64,000 nt of DNA from Mycobacterium sp. 852013-50091_SCH5140682 (GCF_001665685.1 NZ_LZTB01000010.1:62001-126000), one strand, 5' to 3'. Positions 8,139-18,431 are shown, counted from the first letter of the stretch. Program-made: numbers and translations. The notes: a model not told the origin generated them from the sequence alone.

Positions 8139-9557
8139 GTGACGATTCCGAATGTTCTGGCCAACCGCTACGCCAGCGAGGAGATGGTCGCGATCTGGTC
8201 GCCAGAGGCCAAGATCGTCGCGGAGCGCCGGCTGTGGCTGGCTGTGCTGCGTGCCCAGGCCGAGCTGGGCGTCGGCGTGCCCGACGGCGTGATCGACGAC
8301 TACGAACGCGTCCTGGACAACGTCGACCTGGCTTCCATCGCCGCGCGCGAACGCGTGACCCGCCACGATGTGAAGGCCCGCATCGAAGAGTTCAACGCCC
8401 TCGCCGGCCACGAGCACGTGCACAAGGGCATGACGAGCCGCGACCTCACCGAGAACGTCGAGCAGCTGCAGATCCGCAGCTCCCTGGAACTGGTGTTCGC
8501 CCACGGGGTCGCGGTGGTGGCCCGGTTGGCCGAGCGTGCCGTGGTGTACCGCGACCTGGTGATGGCCGGGCGCAGTCACAACGTCGCCGCGCAGGCAACC
8601 ACGCTGGGCAAGCGGTTCGCCTCGGCGGCCGAGGAAAGCTTGGTGGCCCTGCAACGTGTCCGTGAGCTGATCGACCGGTACCCGCTGCGGGGCATCAAGG
8701 GGCCGATGGGCACCGCGCAGGACATGCTCGACCTGTTCGACGGCGACACCGGCAAGCTGGCCGAGCTGGAGCGCCGGGTTGCCGAATTCCTGCGATTCAC
8801 CGATGTTTTCACCAGTGTCGGGCAGGTGTATCCGCGGTCGCTGGATCACGATGTGGTGTCTGCGCTGGTTCAGCTGGGCGCGGGGCCGTCGTCGATGGCG
8901 CACACCATCCGGCTGATGGCCGGGCACGAACTGGTGACCGAGGGCTTCGCGCCGGGGCAGGTCGGATCGTCGGCCATGCCGCACAAGATGAACACCCGTT
9001 CCTGCGAGCGGGTCAACGGCCTGCAGGTGGTGCTGCGTGGTTACGCGTCGATGGCGGCGGAACTGGCCGGAGCGCAATGGAACGAGGGCGACGTGTTCTG
9101 TTCGGTGGTGCGCCGGGTCGCGCTGCCCGACGCGTTCTTCGCCATCGACGGGCAGACCGAGACCTTCTTGACGGTGCTCGACGAATTCGGCGCGTACCCC
9201 GCGGTGATCCAGCGCGAACTGGACCGCTACCTGCCGTTCCTGGCCACCACCCGCATCCTGATCGCCGCGGTGCGCGCCGGAGTCGGCCGCGAAGCCGCCC
9301 ACGAGGTGATCAAGGAACACGCGGTCGCGGTGGCGCTCGCCATGCGCGAGCAGGGCAAGGAACCAGACCTGCTGGACAGGTTGGCCGCCGACCCGCGACT
9401 GCCCCTGGACCGGGTCGCTCTCGAGACGGCCCTGGCCGACCGCCAGGCGTTCACCGGAGCCGCGGGTGCGCAGGTCGACGGAGTTGTCGCGGCCGTCGAC
9501 GAACTGGTCAGCCGTTACCCTGAGGCAGCCAAGTACACCTCGGGTGCCATCTTGTGA
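8139..9557 (+). CDS. purB: Adenylosuccinate lyase
   Basis: 472 residues, equal to the M. tuberculosis protein as recalled. It cleaves SAICAR to AICAR and adenylosuccinate to AMP in purine synthesis. The fumarase/lyase superfamily signature [10 protein letters not shown] is present near residue 276, and the N terminus [18 protein letters not shown] is typical. GTG 8139 was chosen for this N terminus and the upstream TAAGCT; the frame is open to 7965 but that part is antisense to relZ and Arg-rich. The stop overlaps the start of cyp126 by 4 nt (GTGA at 9554), so the two are translationally coupled. Confidence 0.97.
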   Translation: MTIPNVLANRYASEEMVAIWSPEAKIVAERRLWLAVLRAQAELGVGVPDGVIDDYERVLDNVDLASIAARERVTRHDVKARIEEFNALAGHEHVHKGMTSRDLTENVEQLQIRSSLELVFAHGVAVVARLAERAVVYRDLVMAGRSHNVAAQATTLGKRFASAAEESLVALQRVRELIDRYPLRGIKGPMGTAQDMLDLFDGDTGKLAELERRVAEFLRFTDVFTSVGQVYPRSLDHDVVSALVQLGAGPSSMAHTIRLMAGHELVTEGFAPGQVGSSAMPHKMNTRSCERVNGLQVVLRGYASMAAELAGAQWNEGDVFCSVVRRVALPDAFFAIDGQTETFLTVLDEFGAYPAVIQRELDRYLPFLATTRILIAAVRAGVGREAAHEVIKEHAVAVALAMREQGKEPDLLDRLAADPRLPLDRVALETALADRQAFTGAAGAQVDGVVAAVDELVSRYPEAAKYTSGAIL

Positions 9558-10774
9558 CATTGGCAGATCTGACCGATCTGGACAATTTCGCGCATGGGTT
9601 TCCCAATGAGCTGTTCGCCGAGCACCGGCGGGTGGCGTCGGTGTACTGGCACCCGCCGACGGAACACACGCCCGACGGCGAGGGGTTCTGGTCTGTGGCT
9701 ACCCACGCTGAAACCCTTGCGGTGCTGCGGGATCCGTCGACGTTCTCGTCGGTGACCGGGGGTTCGCGGCCGTTCGGCGGAACCCTGCTGCAGGATCTGT
9801 CCATCGCGGGGCAGGTGCTGAACATGATGGACGACCCACGGCACTCCGAGATCCGCAGGCTGGTCAGCTCGGGGCTGACTCCCAGGATGATCCGGCGCGT
9901 CGAGGAAGATCTGCGGGCGCGGGCGCGCAGGCTGCTGGATGCCGTCTCGATGGGTGAAGGATTCGACTTCCTGGTCGACGTGGCCGCGGAACTGCCCATG
10001 CAGATGATCTGCATCTTGCTGGGAGTTCCTGAGTCTGAACGGCATTGGCTCTTCGAAGCCATCGAGCCGCAGTTCGACTTCGGCTCGGCCCGCACCGCGT
10101 CGGTGGGGCAATTGTCGGCCGAGGAAGCCGGCACCCGGATGTTCACCTATGGGCAGGAACTCATCGCCGCCAAGCGGGCACACCCCACCGATGACATGCT
10201 GTCGTTGGTGGCCAACGCGTTTCGCGACGATGAAGCCGCGGCACTGTCCGACATGGAGCTGTACCTGTTCTTTAGCCTGCTGTTCAGTGCGGGTGCAGAG
10301 ACCACGCGCAATGCGGTCGCGGGCGGCCTGTTGGCGCTGATCGAGCATCCCGATCAACTGCAGTTGTTGCGTTCAGATCCGGCGCTGTTGCCGACCGCGA
10401 TCGAAGAGATGGTGCGCTGGACTTCGCCGTCACCCTCGAAGCGTCGTACGGCGACCCGTTCGGTGACCCTGGGCGGCTGCGATATCGAGGCCGGGCAGAA
10501 GGTCCAGGTGTGGGAAGGTTCGGCCAACCGCGACGAATTGGTGTTCGCCGACGCGGACGTTTTCGACGTCACGCGTAAACCCAATCCGCACTTGGGTTTC
10601 GGGTACGGCGTGCACTACTGCCTCGGCGCCAATCTGGCCCGGTTGGAACTTCGCGTGCTGTTCGAGGAGCTGCTCGAGCGGTTCTCGTCGGCCCGACTGG
10701 TTCAGCCGGTCGAATGGACCCGCAGCAACCGGCACACCGGCATCCGGCATTTGGTGGTGGAGCTCGCGGCGTGA
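9554..10774 (+). CDS. cyp126: Cytochrome P450 CYP126
   Basis: 406 residues, collinear with M. tuberculosis CYP126 from memory ([47 protein letters not shown]). P450 features: AGAETT near residue 245, EEMVRW in the K-helix, heme loop [10 protein letters not shown] near 348-358. The natural substrate of CYP126 is not established. It is the second gene of a purB-cyp126-TDT operon with 4-nt overlaps at both ends (GTGA at 9554 and at 10771), so its expression should follow adenylosuccinate lyase. Confidence 0.93.
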   Translation: MTLADLTDLDNFAHGFPNELFAEHRRVASVYWHPPTEHTPDGEGFWSVATHAETLAVLRDPSTFSSVTGGSRPFGGTLLQDLSIAGQVLNMMDDPRHSEIRRLVSSGLTPRMIRRVEEDLRARARRLLDAVSMGEGFDFLVDVAAELPMQMICILLGVPESERHWLFEAIEPQFDFGSARTASVGQLSAEEAGTRMFTYGQELIAAKRAHPTDDMLSLVANAFRDDEAAALSDMELYLFFSLLFSAGAETTRNAVAGGLLALIEHPDQLQLLRSDPALLPTAIEEMVRWTSPSPSKRRTATRSVTLGGCDIEAGQKVQVWEGSANRDELVFADADVFDVTRKPNPHLGFGYGVHYCLGANLARLELRVLFEELLERFSSARLVQPVEWTRSNRHTGIRHLVVELAA

Positions 10775-11685
10775 AACCTGAGATGTTCGCGATAGTCATG
10801 GCGACCGGCATCGTGTCGATCTCCGCCGCGGACCACGGTTTCGGCGTCATCAGCGTTCTCTTGGCGGCGCTGGCTGCCGTCGCACTGCCGGTATTGATGT
10901 ATCTGGCTGCCGCGCGATGGCGGACGTTCGATCTACGCGACATCGACACGGTGGTCGGGCTTTTCACGTATGTAGCGGCCTGTGCGGTGCTGGCCTCGCG
11001 ATTCGCCGAGTACCCGGTCGCAGTGTGGGGCCTCGGAGCGATGGGCCTTGCGGGCTGGTTATCCCTCGTTCCGATGCTGCTGAAGAGAATGTGGCGACTG
11101 GGCCCGACAGGGCTGCGCGACCGGGCGCATGGCACTTGGGAACTCGCCAGCGTCGCGACGTCCGGACTGGCCATCGTGTTCGTGGCCGAGGGAATCATGT
11201 TCTGGGCATTGATCTTCTGGGTCTGTGCGCTGGTGGCCTACGGCGTGATGACGCTGCTCATCGCGTGGCGGGCGTTGGGGCAACCGGAAGCTCGGCGCAA
11301 CGTGCCACCCGATCACTGGATCCTGATGGGCGGTCTCGCGATCGCCACGTTGGCCGGCGAGCACATCCACGCCGCACTGCATCCGGGCCCGCTCGCCGCT
11401 ACCGTGCGGATCGTCACCATCGCGACCCTCGCGGTCGCGACGGTGCAGATCGTGCCCCTGGCCGTCACCAGCTGGCGGCAGATGCTCGACTGGCCCGCAG
11501 TGTTCCCCCTCGGCATGTACTCGGCGGCCACCTTTGCCATGACGCTCGAAACCGGTTGGCAGCCACTGTCCGTCGTCTCGCTGGTGTTCTTCTGGATTGC
11601 GCTCGCGGCGTGGCTTGCCGTCGCGGTCATCGTGACCCGTCGGCTCATTCGCCTAACCTCGGAGCATGGACTCAGGCCAGAATGA
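10771..11685 (+). CDS. TDT-family (TehA/SLAC1-type) membrane transporter
   Basis: 304 residues, almost wholly hydrophobic with about ten membrane segments. The opening [17 protein letters not shown] is the first-helix signature of the tellurite-resistance/dicarboxylate transporter (TDT) family. Members include TehA, Mae1 and plant SLAC1, which pass anions or dicarboxylates; the substrate here is unknown. GTG 10771 overlaps the cyp126 stop by 4 nt, which fixes the start. The gene end overlaps the next + strand gene by 20 nt. M. tuberculosis does not, as I recall, have this gene beside cyp126. Confidence 0.8.
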   Translation: MKPEMFAIVMATGIVSISAADHGFGVISVLLAALAAVALPVLMYLAAARWRTFDLRDIDTVVGLFTYVAACAVLASRFAEYPVAVWGLGAMGLAGWLSLVPMLLKRMWRLGPTGLRDRAHGTWELASVATSGLAIVFVAEGIMFWALIFWVCALVAYGVMTLLIAWRALGQPEARRNVPPDHWILMGGLAIATLAGEHIHAALHPGPLAATVRIVTIATLAVATVQIVPLAVTSWRQMLDWPAVFPLGMYSAATFAMTLETGWQPLSVVSLVFFWIALAAWLAVAVIVTRRLIRLTSEHGLRPE

Positions 11686-12247
11686 CCACCTCCGCGTCTC
11701 CGACGCCGAGCGGGCCAAGGTAGGCCAACTGCTGGAGCGCGCGGTCAGCGAAGGAATGCTCACGCTCGACGAATTCACCGAGCGCTACGACGCCGCACTG
11801 GCCGCACGCACCCGCGGCGAACTGCGGGTCGTGCTCGCCGACCTGCCGATGACGGGCACGGCCGCACCACGCCCGGCACCCGAAGTGTTGCGGGGCCGCA
11901 TGGCGTCGATCGTGCGGCGCGGGCAATGGACGGTGGCCCCGGTTCTGCAACTCAACACCCGGATGTGCAGCACCACGCTCGACTTCACCTCGGCCGTGTT
12001 GCCCGGGCCCGTCGTGGAGGTCCTCATCGACGACTACTGCAGTTCGACTGAGCTCATCGTCCCGGCCACCGCGACCGCCGACCTCAACGGCGTCGACGCC
12101 GTCGCGGGTAGTGCGACGGTCAAGGTGCGGACCAGCCCGCCGTCACAGCAGCTGCATCTCGTTGTCCGCGGCCGCGTCCGGATGGGCGCGGTCACGGTGC
12201 GCCACCCGTTCGGAAGCTGGCTGCGACGGCTGCACGGGACTCGATAG
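11666..12247 (+). CDS. DUF1707 (SHOCT-like) domain protein
   Basis: 193 residues. The first 55 residues are a DUF1707 domain: LRVSDAERAKVGQLLERAV..G.LTLDEFTERYDAAL.ART..EL..VLADLP. The rest is a beta-rich region (residues 70-185) without membrane segments, resembling the cell-wall-active-antibiotics-response type tail often joined to DUF1707. Function unknown. A TAACCT box at 11654-11659 lies six bases before ATG 11666, so it can be transcribed as a leaderless mRNA from within the end of the transporter gene. Its 3' end overlaps the convergent DUF559 gene by 56 nt. Confidence 0.75.
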   Translation: MDSGQNDHLRVSDAERAKVGQLLERAVSEGMLTLDEFTERYDAALAARTRGELRVVLADLPMTGTAAPRPAPEVLRGRMASIVRRGQWTVAPVLQLNTRMCSTTLDFTSAVLPGPVVEVLIDDYCSSTELIVPATATADLNGVDAVAGSATVKVRTSPPSQQLHLVVRGRVRMGAVTVRHPFGSWLRRLHGTR

Positions 12248-13091
12248 CGAAGCGGATCTCGGCGAGCACCCGTTGCGGGTACTCGGTGAGATCAAGCCAG
12301 GTGAAGCGCAGCACCTGCCAGCCCATCAACGCAATCTCGTTCTGCTTGACGCGGTCCTTCTGAAAGTCGTCCTGGTCGTGGTGAAAGGCCCAGCCGTCGG
12401 TTTCGATCGCGATCTTGTGCCGCGGAAACGCGACATCGACCACGTAGCGCCCGAGACGGTAGTTGGCTTTCCATCCGTCGATCCGGGCGTCCTTGAGCAA
12501 TTTGACCAGCAACCGCTCCGCAGCGGACCGGGCTCCGTCGGCCGCGGCCTGCAGCAGTATGCGGGCGGCGGGCGAGCCATGTCTTCCTTTGTTGCGGAGG
12601 TGTACCCGCCACAGGTCCTTGAGTTCGACATGGCGCTGCAAGGCAGAATCCATCAGCTTGGCGCCACCGCCTCGCCTGGCCGCGGCTTCGACAACGGTCA
12701 GCGGCAGCGACGTCACGCGCAGACCGTGGCGCTCGACGATGTCGGTGGGCCAGAGGTCGCGGCGGCGCATGCGAATACCCTGCCTACGAGGGTGATGGCT
12801 GTCCCTGGGGACGGTCACCTCGACGTCTTCCGGCGGGTATTTTGTGACGCCATGCCACCACGCCGCGGCTAGCCCGCTTGCCGTCGCGTCGGGACCAAGG
12901 GCCCACACCGCTGCGCGCACCCGCGCGGCATCCGTGAACTGGCGATCGTCGACGAAATAGACGCCCGGGAAGCAACGCAGCCACCGCCCGGAGCGGACTC
13001 TGCGGTTCACCGCGTCTTGACTCAGGCCAGCCTGCTTGGCCTGGGACAGGGTGATCACGCCGTCGTGATCCCGCAGAAAGTCGTCAAGCAC
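12192..13091 (-). CDS. AbiEi-like winged-helix plus DUF559 (endonuclease-fold) protein
   Basis: 299 residues. Residues 1-55 look like the AbiEi antitoxin-type N-terminal domain (GVITLSQAKQAGLSQDAVNRRVRSGRW, FPGVY). Residues 185-280 are DUF559, a Vsr/PD-(D/E)xK-like fold: E192, VVDVAFP with D219, AIETDG with E230, then NEIALMGWQVLRFTW. Such proteins are multicopy in mycobacteria; no activity is established to my knowledge. No AbiEii-type toxin gene is adjacent, so it does not look like a classical toxin-antitoxin pair. The tail overlaps the end of the DUF1707 gene on the other strand. Confidence 0.75.
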   Translation of the reverse strand: MLDDFLRDHDGVITLSQAKQAGLSQDAVNRRVRSGRWLRCFPGVYFVDDRQFTDAARVRAAVWALGPDATASGLAAAWWHGVTKYPPEDVEVTVPRDSHHPRRQGIRMRRRDLWPTDIVERHGLRVTSLPLTVVEAAARRGGGAKLMDSALQRHVELKDLWRVHLRNKGRHGSPAARILLQAAADGARSAAERLLVKLLKDARIDGWKANYRLGRYVVDVAFPRHKIAIETDGWAFHHDQDDFQKDRVKQNEIALMGWQVLRFTWLDLTEYPQRVLAEIRFAIESRAAVAASFRTGGAP

Positions 13092-13136
13092 ATCCGATTG
13101 GACGGGGTATGGCTGTCAACCGGTTCCCACCCCAGT

Positions 13137-13185
13137 GATTTGTGTGCATTTACCGGCGGTGGGCGCCGCCAAACGCACACAAATC
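13137..13185. terminator. Long palindrome downstream of the membrane protein gene
   Basis: GATTTGTGTGC (13137-13147) pairs perfectly with GCACACAAATC (13175-13185); an inner GGCGG/CCGCC stem continues it. It sits eight bases past the stop of the minus-strand membrane gene and upstream of the DUF559 gene, so it fits a terminator. A related TGTGTGCG/CGCGCACA palindrome occurs at 45537-45593. Confidence 0.65.
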
Positions 13186-13192
13186 CCTCGAA

Positions 13193-13816
13193 TCAGTCGA
13201 GGCGGCGCAGTCGCATGCCCGCTGAGCGCAGTTCGAGCGCGGCCAGGCCTCGGATGGCGCGTGGTTCCTCGCGGCGCCAGGCACCTACGGGGTCGTCGGA
13301 CACCGCGGTGAGCTTGGCCAGCGGCCGGTTGGCCAGGGCGCGAAGCGCCAGCAGTTGCTCGCCCGCGGCCGTCGAGGCCAGCGTGATGGCAGTCCACTTG
13401 CGCCGGAAGAACCGCACGCGCAGGTACAGCCATGGCATCGCGACGAACAGGATGGGCGCGGCGGCGACGGCCAGCGCCAACACCCAGGCCAGCCAGCTGG
13501 CCGTGGAGTCGAGGCTGCTGCCTGCTCCGGCGATGTCCAGCGCCGCCTCGCTGGCAGCTCGCAGCGGCTTGCTCAGGGTGTCGCCGACCAGCGGTATGTG
13601 GTGGGCGCTGTCACCGGCTGAGTCCAGATTGTCGGCCACGCCGTTGGCGCCGTCATGCACCTGGCGGCCCACCGTCGCGATGGTGGCGATGGCCGAATGC
13701 ACGGCCATACCGACCAGCACCCACACCGTTATCCACGCCAGGACCGCGACGTCGCTGAACAGTTGCGCCAGCAATCGGCCGGGTCGGTGGGCGTACGGCA
13801 GGTACCGCGATCTCAT
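13193..13816 (-). CDS. Conserved membrane protein (Rv0779c-like)
   Basis: 207 residues from ATG 13816. Two strong membrane segments are visible: about residues 18-45 (LFSDVAVLAWITVWVLVGM) and about 112-135 (WLAWVLALAVAAAPILFVAM). Between them is an extracytoplasmic-type amphipathic loop with repeated GVADNLDSAGD/SLDSTAS segments, and a basic C-terminal tail follows. The longer open frame upstream is antisense to purC and was not used. It is divergent from purC with 30 bp between starts, as Rv0779c is from purC in M. tuberculosis. Function unknown. Confidence 0.8.
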   Translation of the reverse strand: MRSRYLPYAHRPGRLLAQLFSDVAVLAWITVWVLVGMAVHSAIATIATVGRQVHDGANGVADNLDSAGDSAHHIPLVGDTLSKPLRAASEAALDIAGAGSSLDSTASWLAWVLALAVAAAPILFVAMPWLYLRVRFFRRKWTAITLASTAAGEQLLALRALANRPLAKLTAVSDDPVGAWRREEPRAIRGLAALELRSAGMRLRRLD

Positions 13817-13834
13817 GGCATCGATCCCAACACA

Positions 13835-13840
13835 TAGGCT
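13835..13840 (+). promoter_or_regulatory. -10 box (TAGGCT) of purC
   Basis: TAGGCT, then GACCGG, then ATG 13847: six-base spacing of a leaderless start, in the 30-bp gap between divergent genes. Confidence 0.5.
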
Positions 13841-13846
13841 GACCGG

Positions 13847-14734
13847 ATGCGTCCCGCTCTGTCCGAGTACCAGCACCTGGCCAGCGGCAAGGTCCGCGAG
13901 CTGTACCGCGTCGATGACAACCACCTGCTGTTCGTGGCGTCCGACCGGATATCGGCCTACGACCACATCCTCGACTCGCAGATCCCCGACAAAGGCCGGA
14001 TCCTCACGGCGATGAGCGTGTTCTTCTTCGACCACGTCGAGGCGCCCAACCATCTCGCCGGGCCACCGGACGATCCCCGCATCCCCGAGGAGGTGCTGGG
14101 CCGCGCACTTGTGGTGCGTCAGCTCAAGATGCTGCCGGTCGAGTGCGTGGCGCGCGGCTACCTGACCGGATCGGGCCTGATCGACTATCAGAAGACCGGC
14201 TCGGTGTGCGGTATCCCGCTGCCGCCCGGGCTCGGGGAGGCCAGCAAGTTCGACGAGCCGTTGTTCACCCCGGCCACCAAGGCCGAATTGGGCGAGCACG
14301 ACGAGAACATCTCCTTCGCCCAGGTGATCGATCTGGTGGGGCCGGTGCTGGCCAATCAGCTGAAGGCGCGCACATTGCAGACCTACCTGCAGGGCGCCGA
14401 CCACGCGCTCACTCAGGGCATCATCATCGCGGACACGAAGTTCGAATTCGGTGTCGACGAGAACGGCGACGTGGTGCTCGCAGACGAGGTCTTCACCCCG
14501 GACTCGTCGCGGTACTGGCGGGCGGATTCCTACCAGCAGGGTGTGGTGCAGGACAGCTTCGACAAACAATTCGTGCGCAACTGGCTGACCGGGCCGGAGT
14601 CGGGCTGGGACCGCCACGGCGACGCGCCGCCACCACCGCTGCCCGATGAGATCGTGGCGGCGACAAGAGAGCGCTACATCGAGGCGTACGAACGGATTTC
14701 GGGGCTGCGCTTCGCCGATTGGATCGGCGCATGA
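13847..14734 (+). CDS. purC: SAICAR synthetase
   Basis: 295 residues, near the family length in mycobacteria. It ligates aspartate to CAIR using ATP, a mid-pathway purine step. Signature segments are visible: GKVRELY near the start, [22 protein letters not shown], then IADTKFEFG and [17 protein letters not shown] 13847 follows a TAGGCT box. The stop overlaps the ptrB start by 4 nt (ATGA at 14731), so purC and ptrB are coupled. Confidence 0.97.
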   Translation: MRPALSEYQHLASGKVRELYRVDDNHLLFVASDRISAYDHILDSQIPDKGRILTAMSVFFFDHVEAPNHLAGPPDDPRIPEEVLGRALVVRQLKMLPVECVARGYLTGSGLIDYQKTGSVCGIPLPPGLGEASKFDEPLFTPATKAELGEHDENISFAQVIDLVGPVLANQLKARTLQTYLQGADHALTQGIIIADTKFEFGVDENGDVVLADEVFTPDSSRYWRADSYQQGVVQDSFDKQFVRNWLTGPESGWDRHGDAPPPPLPDEIVAATRERYIEAYERISGLRFADWIGA

Positions 14735-16920
14735 GCCAGCCCGTGACTCCGCCGATCGCCAAGCGAGGCAACCACCGTCGCGAGCACCACGGCGACGTGT
14801 TCATCGACCCGTATGAGTGGCTGCGCGACAAGAACGATCCCGAGGTGATCGCCCATCTCGAAGCCGAGAACGCGTTCACCACGCATGCCACGGAGTATCT
14901 GGAGCCCTTGCGGCAGAAGATCTTCGACGAGATCAAGGCTCGCACCAAGGAGACCGACCTTTCGGTCCCCACCCGCCGGGACAACTGGTGGTACTACGCC
15001 CGCTCCTTCGAGGGCAAGCAGTACGGCGTGCATTGCCGCTGCCCGGTCACGGACCCCGACGACTGGACCCCGCCCGAGTTCGACGAGCACACCGATGTTC
15101 CGGGTGAGCAGGTGCTGCTCGACGAGAACGTCGAAGCCGACGGCCACGACTACTTCGCGCTCGGTGCGGCCTCGGTCAGCCTGGACGGCAACGTGTTGGC
15201 GTATTCGGTCGACGTCAAGGGCGACGAGCGCTACACCCTGCGATTCCGGGACCTACGCACCGGCCAGGAGTACGACGACACGATCGTCGGCATCGGTTCC
15301 GGCGCAACCTGGGCAGCCGACAGCCGGACGATCTACTACACCACCGTCGACGACGCCTGGCGGCCGGACACGGTGTGGCGGCACCGCCTCGCTGCGGGCC
15401 TGCCTGCCGAGAAGGTGTATCACGAACCCGACGAACGGTTCTGGGTCGGCGTCGGACGCAGCCGCAGCAACAAGTACCTGTTCATCGCGGCGGGCAGTGC
15501 GGTCACCACGGAGGTCCGCTATGCCGATGCCAACGATCCGGAAGCCCAGTTCATCCCGGTCTGGGAGCGGCGGGATCTGGTCGAGTACTCCGTCGAGCAT
15601 GCCGTCATCGGCGGTGAGGACCGCTTCCTCATCCTGCACAACGACGGCGCCGAGAACTTCACGCTCGTCGACGCACCGGTCAACGACCCCAATGCTTTTC
15701 ATCCGCTGATCGCTCACCGGGCCGATGTGCGTCTCGACGCGGTCGACGCCTTCGACGGTTTTCTGGTGATCAGTTACCGCAGTGAGGCGTTGCCGAAGAT
15801 TCAGCTGTGGCCCGTGAACGCCAACGGCGGGTACGGCACACCCGAGGAACTGACCTTCGACTCCGAGCTGACCGCTGCGGGCCTGGCCGGCAACCCCAAC
15901 TGGTCTGCGCCGAAACTGCGAATCGCCGCAACCTCGTTCGTCACGCCGGCCCGGGTGTATGACCTGGATCTCGCCCGACCCGATGGTGCTCCTCACGTGC
16001 GCGCTGGCCATCGGACACTGCTACGCGAACAGCCGGTGCTGGGCGGCTATCGACCGGAAGACTATGTGGAGCGCCGGGATTGGGCGACGGCCCCCGACGG
16101 CGCGCGGGTGCCGATCTCGATCATCCACCGGGCCGGCCTGCAATTCCCTGCTCCCACCCTGCTGTACGGCTACGGGGCCTATGAGTCGTGCGAGGATCCC
16201 CGGTTTTCGATCGCCCGGCTGTCGCTGCTGGACCGCGGCATGGTGTTCGCAATCGCCCACGTACGCGGCGGCGGTGAGCTCGGCAGGCCGTGGTACGAGC
16301 ACGGCAAGCTGCTGGAGAAGATGAACACCTTCACCGACTTCATCGCGGTGGCAAGGCATCTCATCGATATCGACCTGACGCGGCCGCAGAACCTGGTCGC
16401 CCTAGGGGGTAGCGCCGGTGGTCTGCTGATGGGCGCGATCGCCAACATGGCGCCGGAGCTGTTCGCAGGCATCCTGGCCCAGGTGCCGTTCGTCGACGCA
16501 CTGACCACGATTCTCGATCCATCGCTGCCGTTGACCGTCACCGAATGGGACGAGTGGGGAAATCCGTTGGAGGACCCCGAGGTTTACGCCTACATGAAGT
16601 CCTACACGCCGTACGAGAATGTCGCGGCCCGGGACTACCCGCCGATCCTGGCGATGACCTCACTCAACGACACCCGGGTGTATTACGTCGAACCCGCGAA
16701 ATGGGTTGCGGCGCTACGGCATGTCCAGTCAGATCCGGTGAACGAGGCCGACAAGGTGCTGTTGAAGACCGAGATGGTGGCGGGTCACGGCGGAATCAGC
16801 GGGCGCTACGAACGCTGGAAAGAGGCGGCCTTCCAGTACGCGTGGCTACTGGCCGCCGCCGATCGCGACAACTATGGCAGCGGCCAGGTAGACAGCCTCT
16901 TCGCCGGTCCGAAGACCTAG
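14731..16920 (+). CDS. ptrB: Oligopeptidase B (S9A serine peptidase), intact
   Basis: 729 residues: an N-terminal seven-bladed propeller (about 70-430) and a C-terminal alpha/beta-hydrolase domain. Catalytic Ser is in GGSAGG near residue 561; Asp lies in SLNDTRVYY and His in [10 protein letters not shown] near the end. It cleaves short peptides after basic residues, usually in the cytoplasm; no signal peptide is seen. ATG 14731 overlaps the purC stop. In M. tuberculosis this gene is split into ptrBa and ptrBb; here one frame is uninterrupted. Its last 75 nt overlap the convergent DoxX gene. Confidence 0.93.
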   Translation: MSQPVTPPIAKRGNHRREHHGDVFIDPYEWLRDKNDPEVIAHLEAENAFTTHATEYLEPLRQKIFDEIKARTKETDLSVPTRRDNWWYYARSFEGKQYGVHCRCPVTDPDDWTPPEFDEHTDVPGEQVLLDENVEADGHDYFALGAASVSLDGNVLAYSVDVKGDERYTLRFRDLRTGQEYDDTIVGIGSGATWAADSRTIYYTTVDDAWRPDTVWRHRLAAGLPAEKVYHEPDERFWVGVGRSRSNKYLFIAAGSAVTTEVRYADANDPEAQFIPVWERRDLVEYSVEHAVIGGEDRFLILHNDGAENFTLVDAPVNDPNAFHPLIAHRADVRLDAVDAFDGFLVISYRSEALPKIQLWPVNANGGYGTPEELTFDSELTAAGLAGNPNWSAPKLRIAATSFVTPARVYDLDLARPDGAPHVRAGHRTLLREQPVLGGYRPEDYVERRDWATAPDGARVPISIIHRAGLQFPAPTLLYGYGAYESCEDPRFSIARLSLLDRGMVFAIAHVRGGGELGRPWYEHGKLLEKMNTFTDFIAVARHLIDIDLTRPQNLVALGGSAGGLLMGAIANMAPELFAGILAQVPFVDALTTILDPSLPLTVTEWDEWGNPLEDPEVYAYMKSYTPYENVAARDYPPILAMTSLNDTRVYYVEPAKWVAALRHVQSDPVNEADKVLLKTEMVAGHGGISGRYERWKEAAFQYAWLLAAADRDNYGSGQVDSLFAGPKT

Positions 16921-17295
16921 ACGGGTAGTCATCGACTTCGGCGGGTTCGGCATCCGGGCGGCGTAGACGTTGGCCGGGAACATGGCGAGCATCAGCAGGA
17001 AGAGGCATACCGCCGCGGCCACCCGCGTCGGCGGGTAGAGCAGGCCCAGCGCGCCGGCCAGCTCGAGCGCACCGGTGACGGTCACCAGCAGTGCCGGCGC
17101 GGGAAGCCGCGGCGGCACGATCGCGATCATGTCTGCGCGCAACGGGTTGACGAAGTGTGCGACGCCCGTCATCACGAACATCGCCGCGAGGCCGACGGCC
17201 ACGGCGCGAGGCCAGCTGTCGACGTAGTCGACCCCTGCCCAACCGACGACGCGAGCCGCCACGCTGCCCAGAACCAACGTCAGGAACACGGCCAT
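16846..17295 (-). CDS. DoxX-family membrane protein
   Basis: 149 residues with four predicted membrane helices and the DoxX pattern (FVMTGVAHFVNP, then PAPALLVTVTGALELAGALGLL, then FLLMLAMFPANVYA). The family is linked to redox or quinone-associated membrane complexes, but the role is not defined here. ATG 17295 is preceded by GAGGTG at suitable spacing; ATG 17316 is an alternative. The last 75 nt overlap the end of ptrB on the opposite strand. It is divergent from a TetR gene, which probably represses it. Confidence 0.75.
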   Translation of the reverse strand: MAVFLTLVLGSVAARVVGWAGVDYVDSWPRAVAVGLAAMFVMTGVAHFVNPLRADMIAIVPPRLPAPALLVTVTGALELAGALGLLYPPTRVAAAVCLFLLMLAMFPANVYAARMPNPPKSMTTRLGLRTGEEAVYLAAAIVVAIGGGQ

Positions 17296-17325
17296 CGCAC
17301 ACCTCAATCTTGTCATTGTCTAGTT

Positions 17326-17336
17326 GGTACCGTACC
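17326..17336. promoter_or_regulatory. Candidate TetR operator (GGTACCGTACC)
   Basis: An 11-bp palindrome GGTAC-C-GTACC lies in the 83-bp gap between the divergent doxX-like and tetR genes. The adjoining sequence is AT-richer than its surroundings, as expected of overlapping promoters. Inferred from position and symmetry only. Confidence 0.45.
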
Positions 17337-17378
17337 GCTAATCTAGTCGCTGTCAAGATCGCGGGCTAGGATGACCGC

Positions 17379-17924
17379 ATGAGCTACCACCACGGTGATC
17401 TGAAGGCCGTGATCCTTGCCCAGGCCGCCACCCTGGTGGCGCAGCGCGGGGCCGACGGTGTCTCGCTGCGCGAGCTGGCCCGTGCAGCCGGCGTTTCGCA
17501 CGCCGCACCGGCGCATCACTTCACCGATCGGCGCGGACTGTTCACCGCGCTGGCCACGGAAGGCTTCCAGTTGCTGGCCGCTGCGCTGACTGACGCCCGT
17601 CCCCAGTTCATCGACGCCGCCAAGGCTTATGTCCGGTTCGCGCTGGACCATCCAGGCCACTACGCGGTGATGTTCGACAAGTCGCTCTATGACGAGAGCA
17701 ACCCCGAACTCGTCGTGGCCGCCGCGGCCGCGCGGGCCGAGCTCGACAGCGGAGTCGGCACTCTCGTCGACCCCAGAGCCCACGCCGACCCCGAAGCGGC
17801 CGCGCTGGCCGCATGGTCACTGGTACACGGCTTTTCGTTGCTCTGGCTCAACGATGCCGTCGACACAGGAGCCGACCCGCTCGGTGTCGTCGAGCGATTG
17901 GGCCTGATCCTGTTCGACGCATAG
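17379..17924 (+). CDS. TetR-family regulator (TetR_C_13/WHG type)
   Basis: 181 residues. HTH at about residues 28-50: SLRELARAAGVSHAAPAHHF, followed by DRRGLFTALATEGF. The C-terminal domain contains AYVRFALDHPGHYAVMFD, typical of the WHG subfamily. ATG 17379 follows TAGGAT (17367-17372) by six bases, suggesting a leaderless mRNA. It is divergent from the DoxX gene with a palindrome between them, and lies 18 nt upstream of the peroxidase gene, which has its own TAGCGT box. Confidence 0.85.
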   Translation: MSYHHGDLKAVILAQAATLVAQRGADGVSLRELARAAGVSHAAPAHHFTDRRGLFTALATEGFQLLAAALTDARPQFIDAAKAYVRFALDHPGHYAVMFDKSLYDESNPELVVAAAAARAELDSGVGTLVDPRAHADPEAAALAAWSLVHGFSLLWLNDAVDTGADPLGVVERLGLILFDA

Positions 17925-17942
17925 GTGCGGTAGCGTCGACGT

Positions 17943-18431
17943 GTGAGCATCGACCAAATTCCGCTGACCACCCTCGACGGCACCCCGACCACGTTGAGCG
18001 CGTTGGCAACTGGCGCGGCGCTGGTGGTCAACGTGGCATCGAAATGCGGTCTCACCCCGCAGTACGCGGCGCTGGAGAAGCTCGCGCAAGACTACGGTGA
18101 CCGCGGGCTCACCGTCATCGGAGTGCCCTGCAACCAGTTCATGGGGCAGGAACCCGGCACGCCCGAGGAGATCCAGACGTTCTGCTCGACCACCTACGGC
18201 GTCACCTTCCCGCTGCTGGCCAAGACCGACGTCAACGGACCCGACCGGCACCCGCTGTACGCCGCCCTGACCACGGCCGCCGACGCCGACGGTGCGGCCG
18301 GCGACATCCAGTGGAATTTCGAGAAGTTCCTGCTGGCGCCCGGTGGCGTGGTGGTCAACCGGTTCCGGCCGCGTACCGCGCCCGATGCGCCCGAAGTGGT
18401 GGCGGCCATCGAAGCGGTCGTGCCGCGATAG
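17943..18431 (+). CDS. Cys-type glutathione peroxidase family protein
   Basis: 162 residues. The family motifs are all present: NVASKCGLTPQY with peroxidatic Cys near residue 37, PCNQF with the Gln, and WNFEKFL with the Trp. Mycobacteria lack glutathione, so such enzymes most likely use thioredoxin as reductant (family knowledge). A second Cys in EIQTFCSTTYG may be resolving. GTG 17943 follows TAGCGT (17931-17936) by six bases. It is monocistronic or follows the TetR gene closely. Confidence 0.9.
   Translation: MSIDQIPLTTLDGTPTTLSALATGAALVVNVASKCGLTPQYAALEKLAQDYGDRGLTVIGVPCNQFMGQEPGTPEEIQTFCSTTYGVTFPLLAKTDVNGPDRHPLYAALTTAADADGAAGDIQWNFEKFLLAPGGVVVNRFRPRTAPDAPEVVAAIEAVVPR

Noticed and set aside
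7755..9560. 601-codon minus-strand open frame opposite purB
   Set aside because: Antisense shadow of purB and relZ in high-GC DNA; product is His/Gly/Arg-rich without domains.
12192..13091. AbiEi/AbiEii toxin-antitoxin system
   Set aside because: Only the AbiEi-like domain is present, fused to DUF559; no nucleotidyltransferase toxin gene lies next to it.
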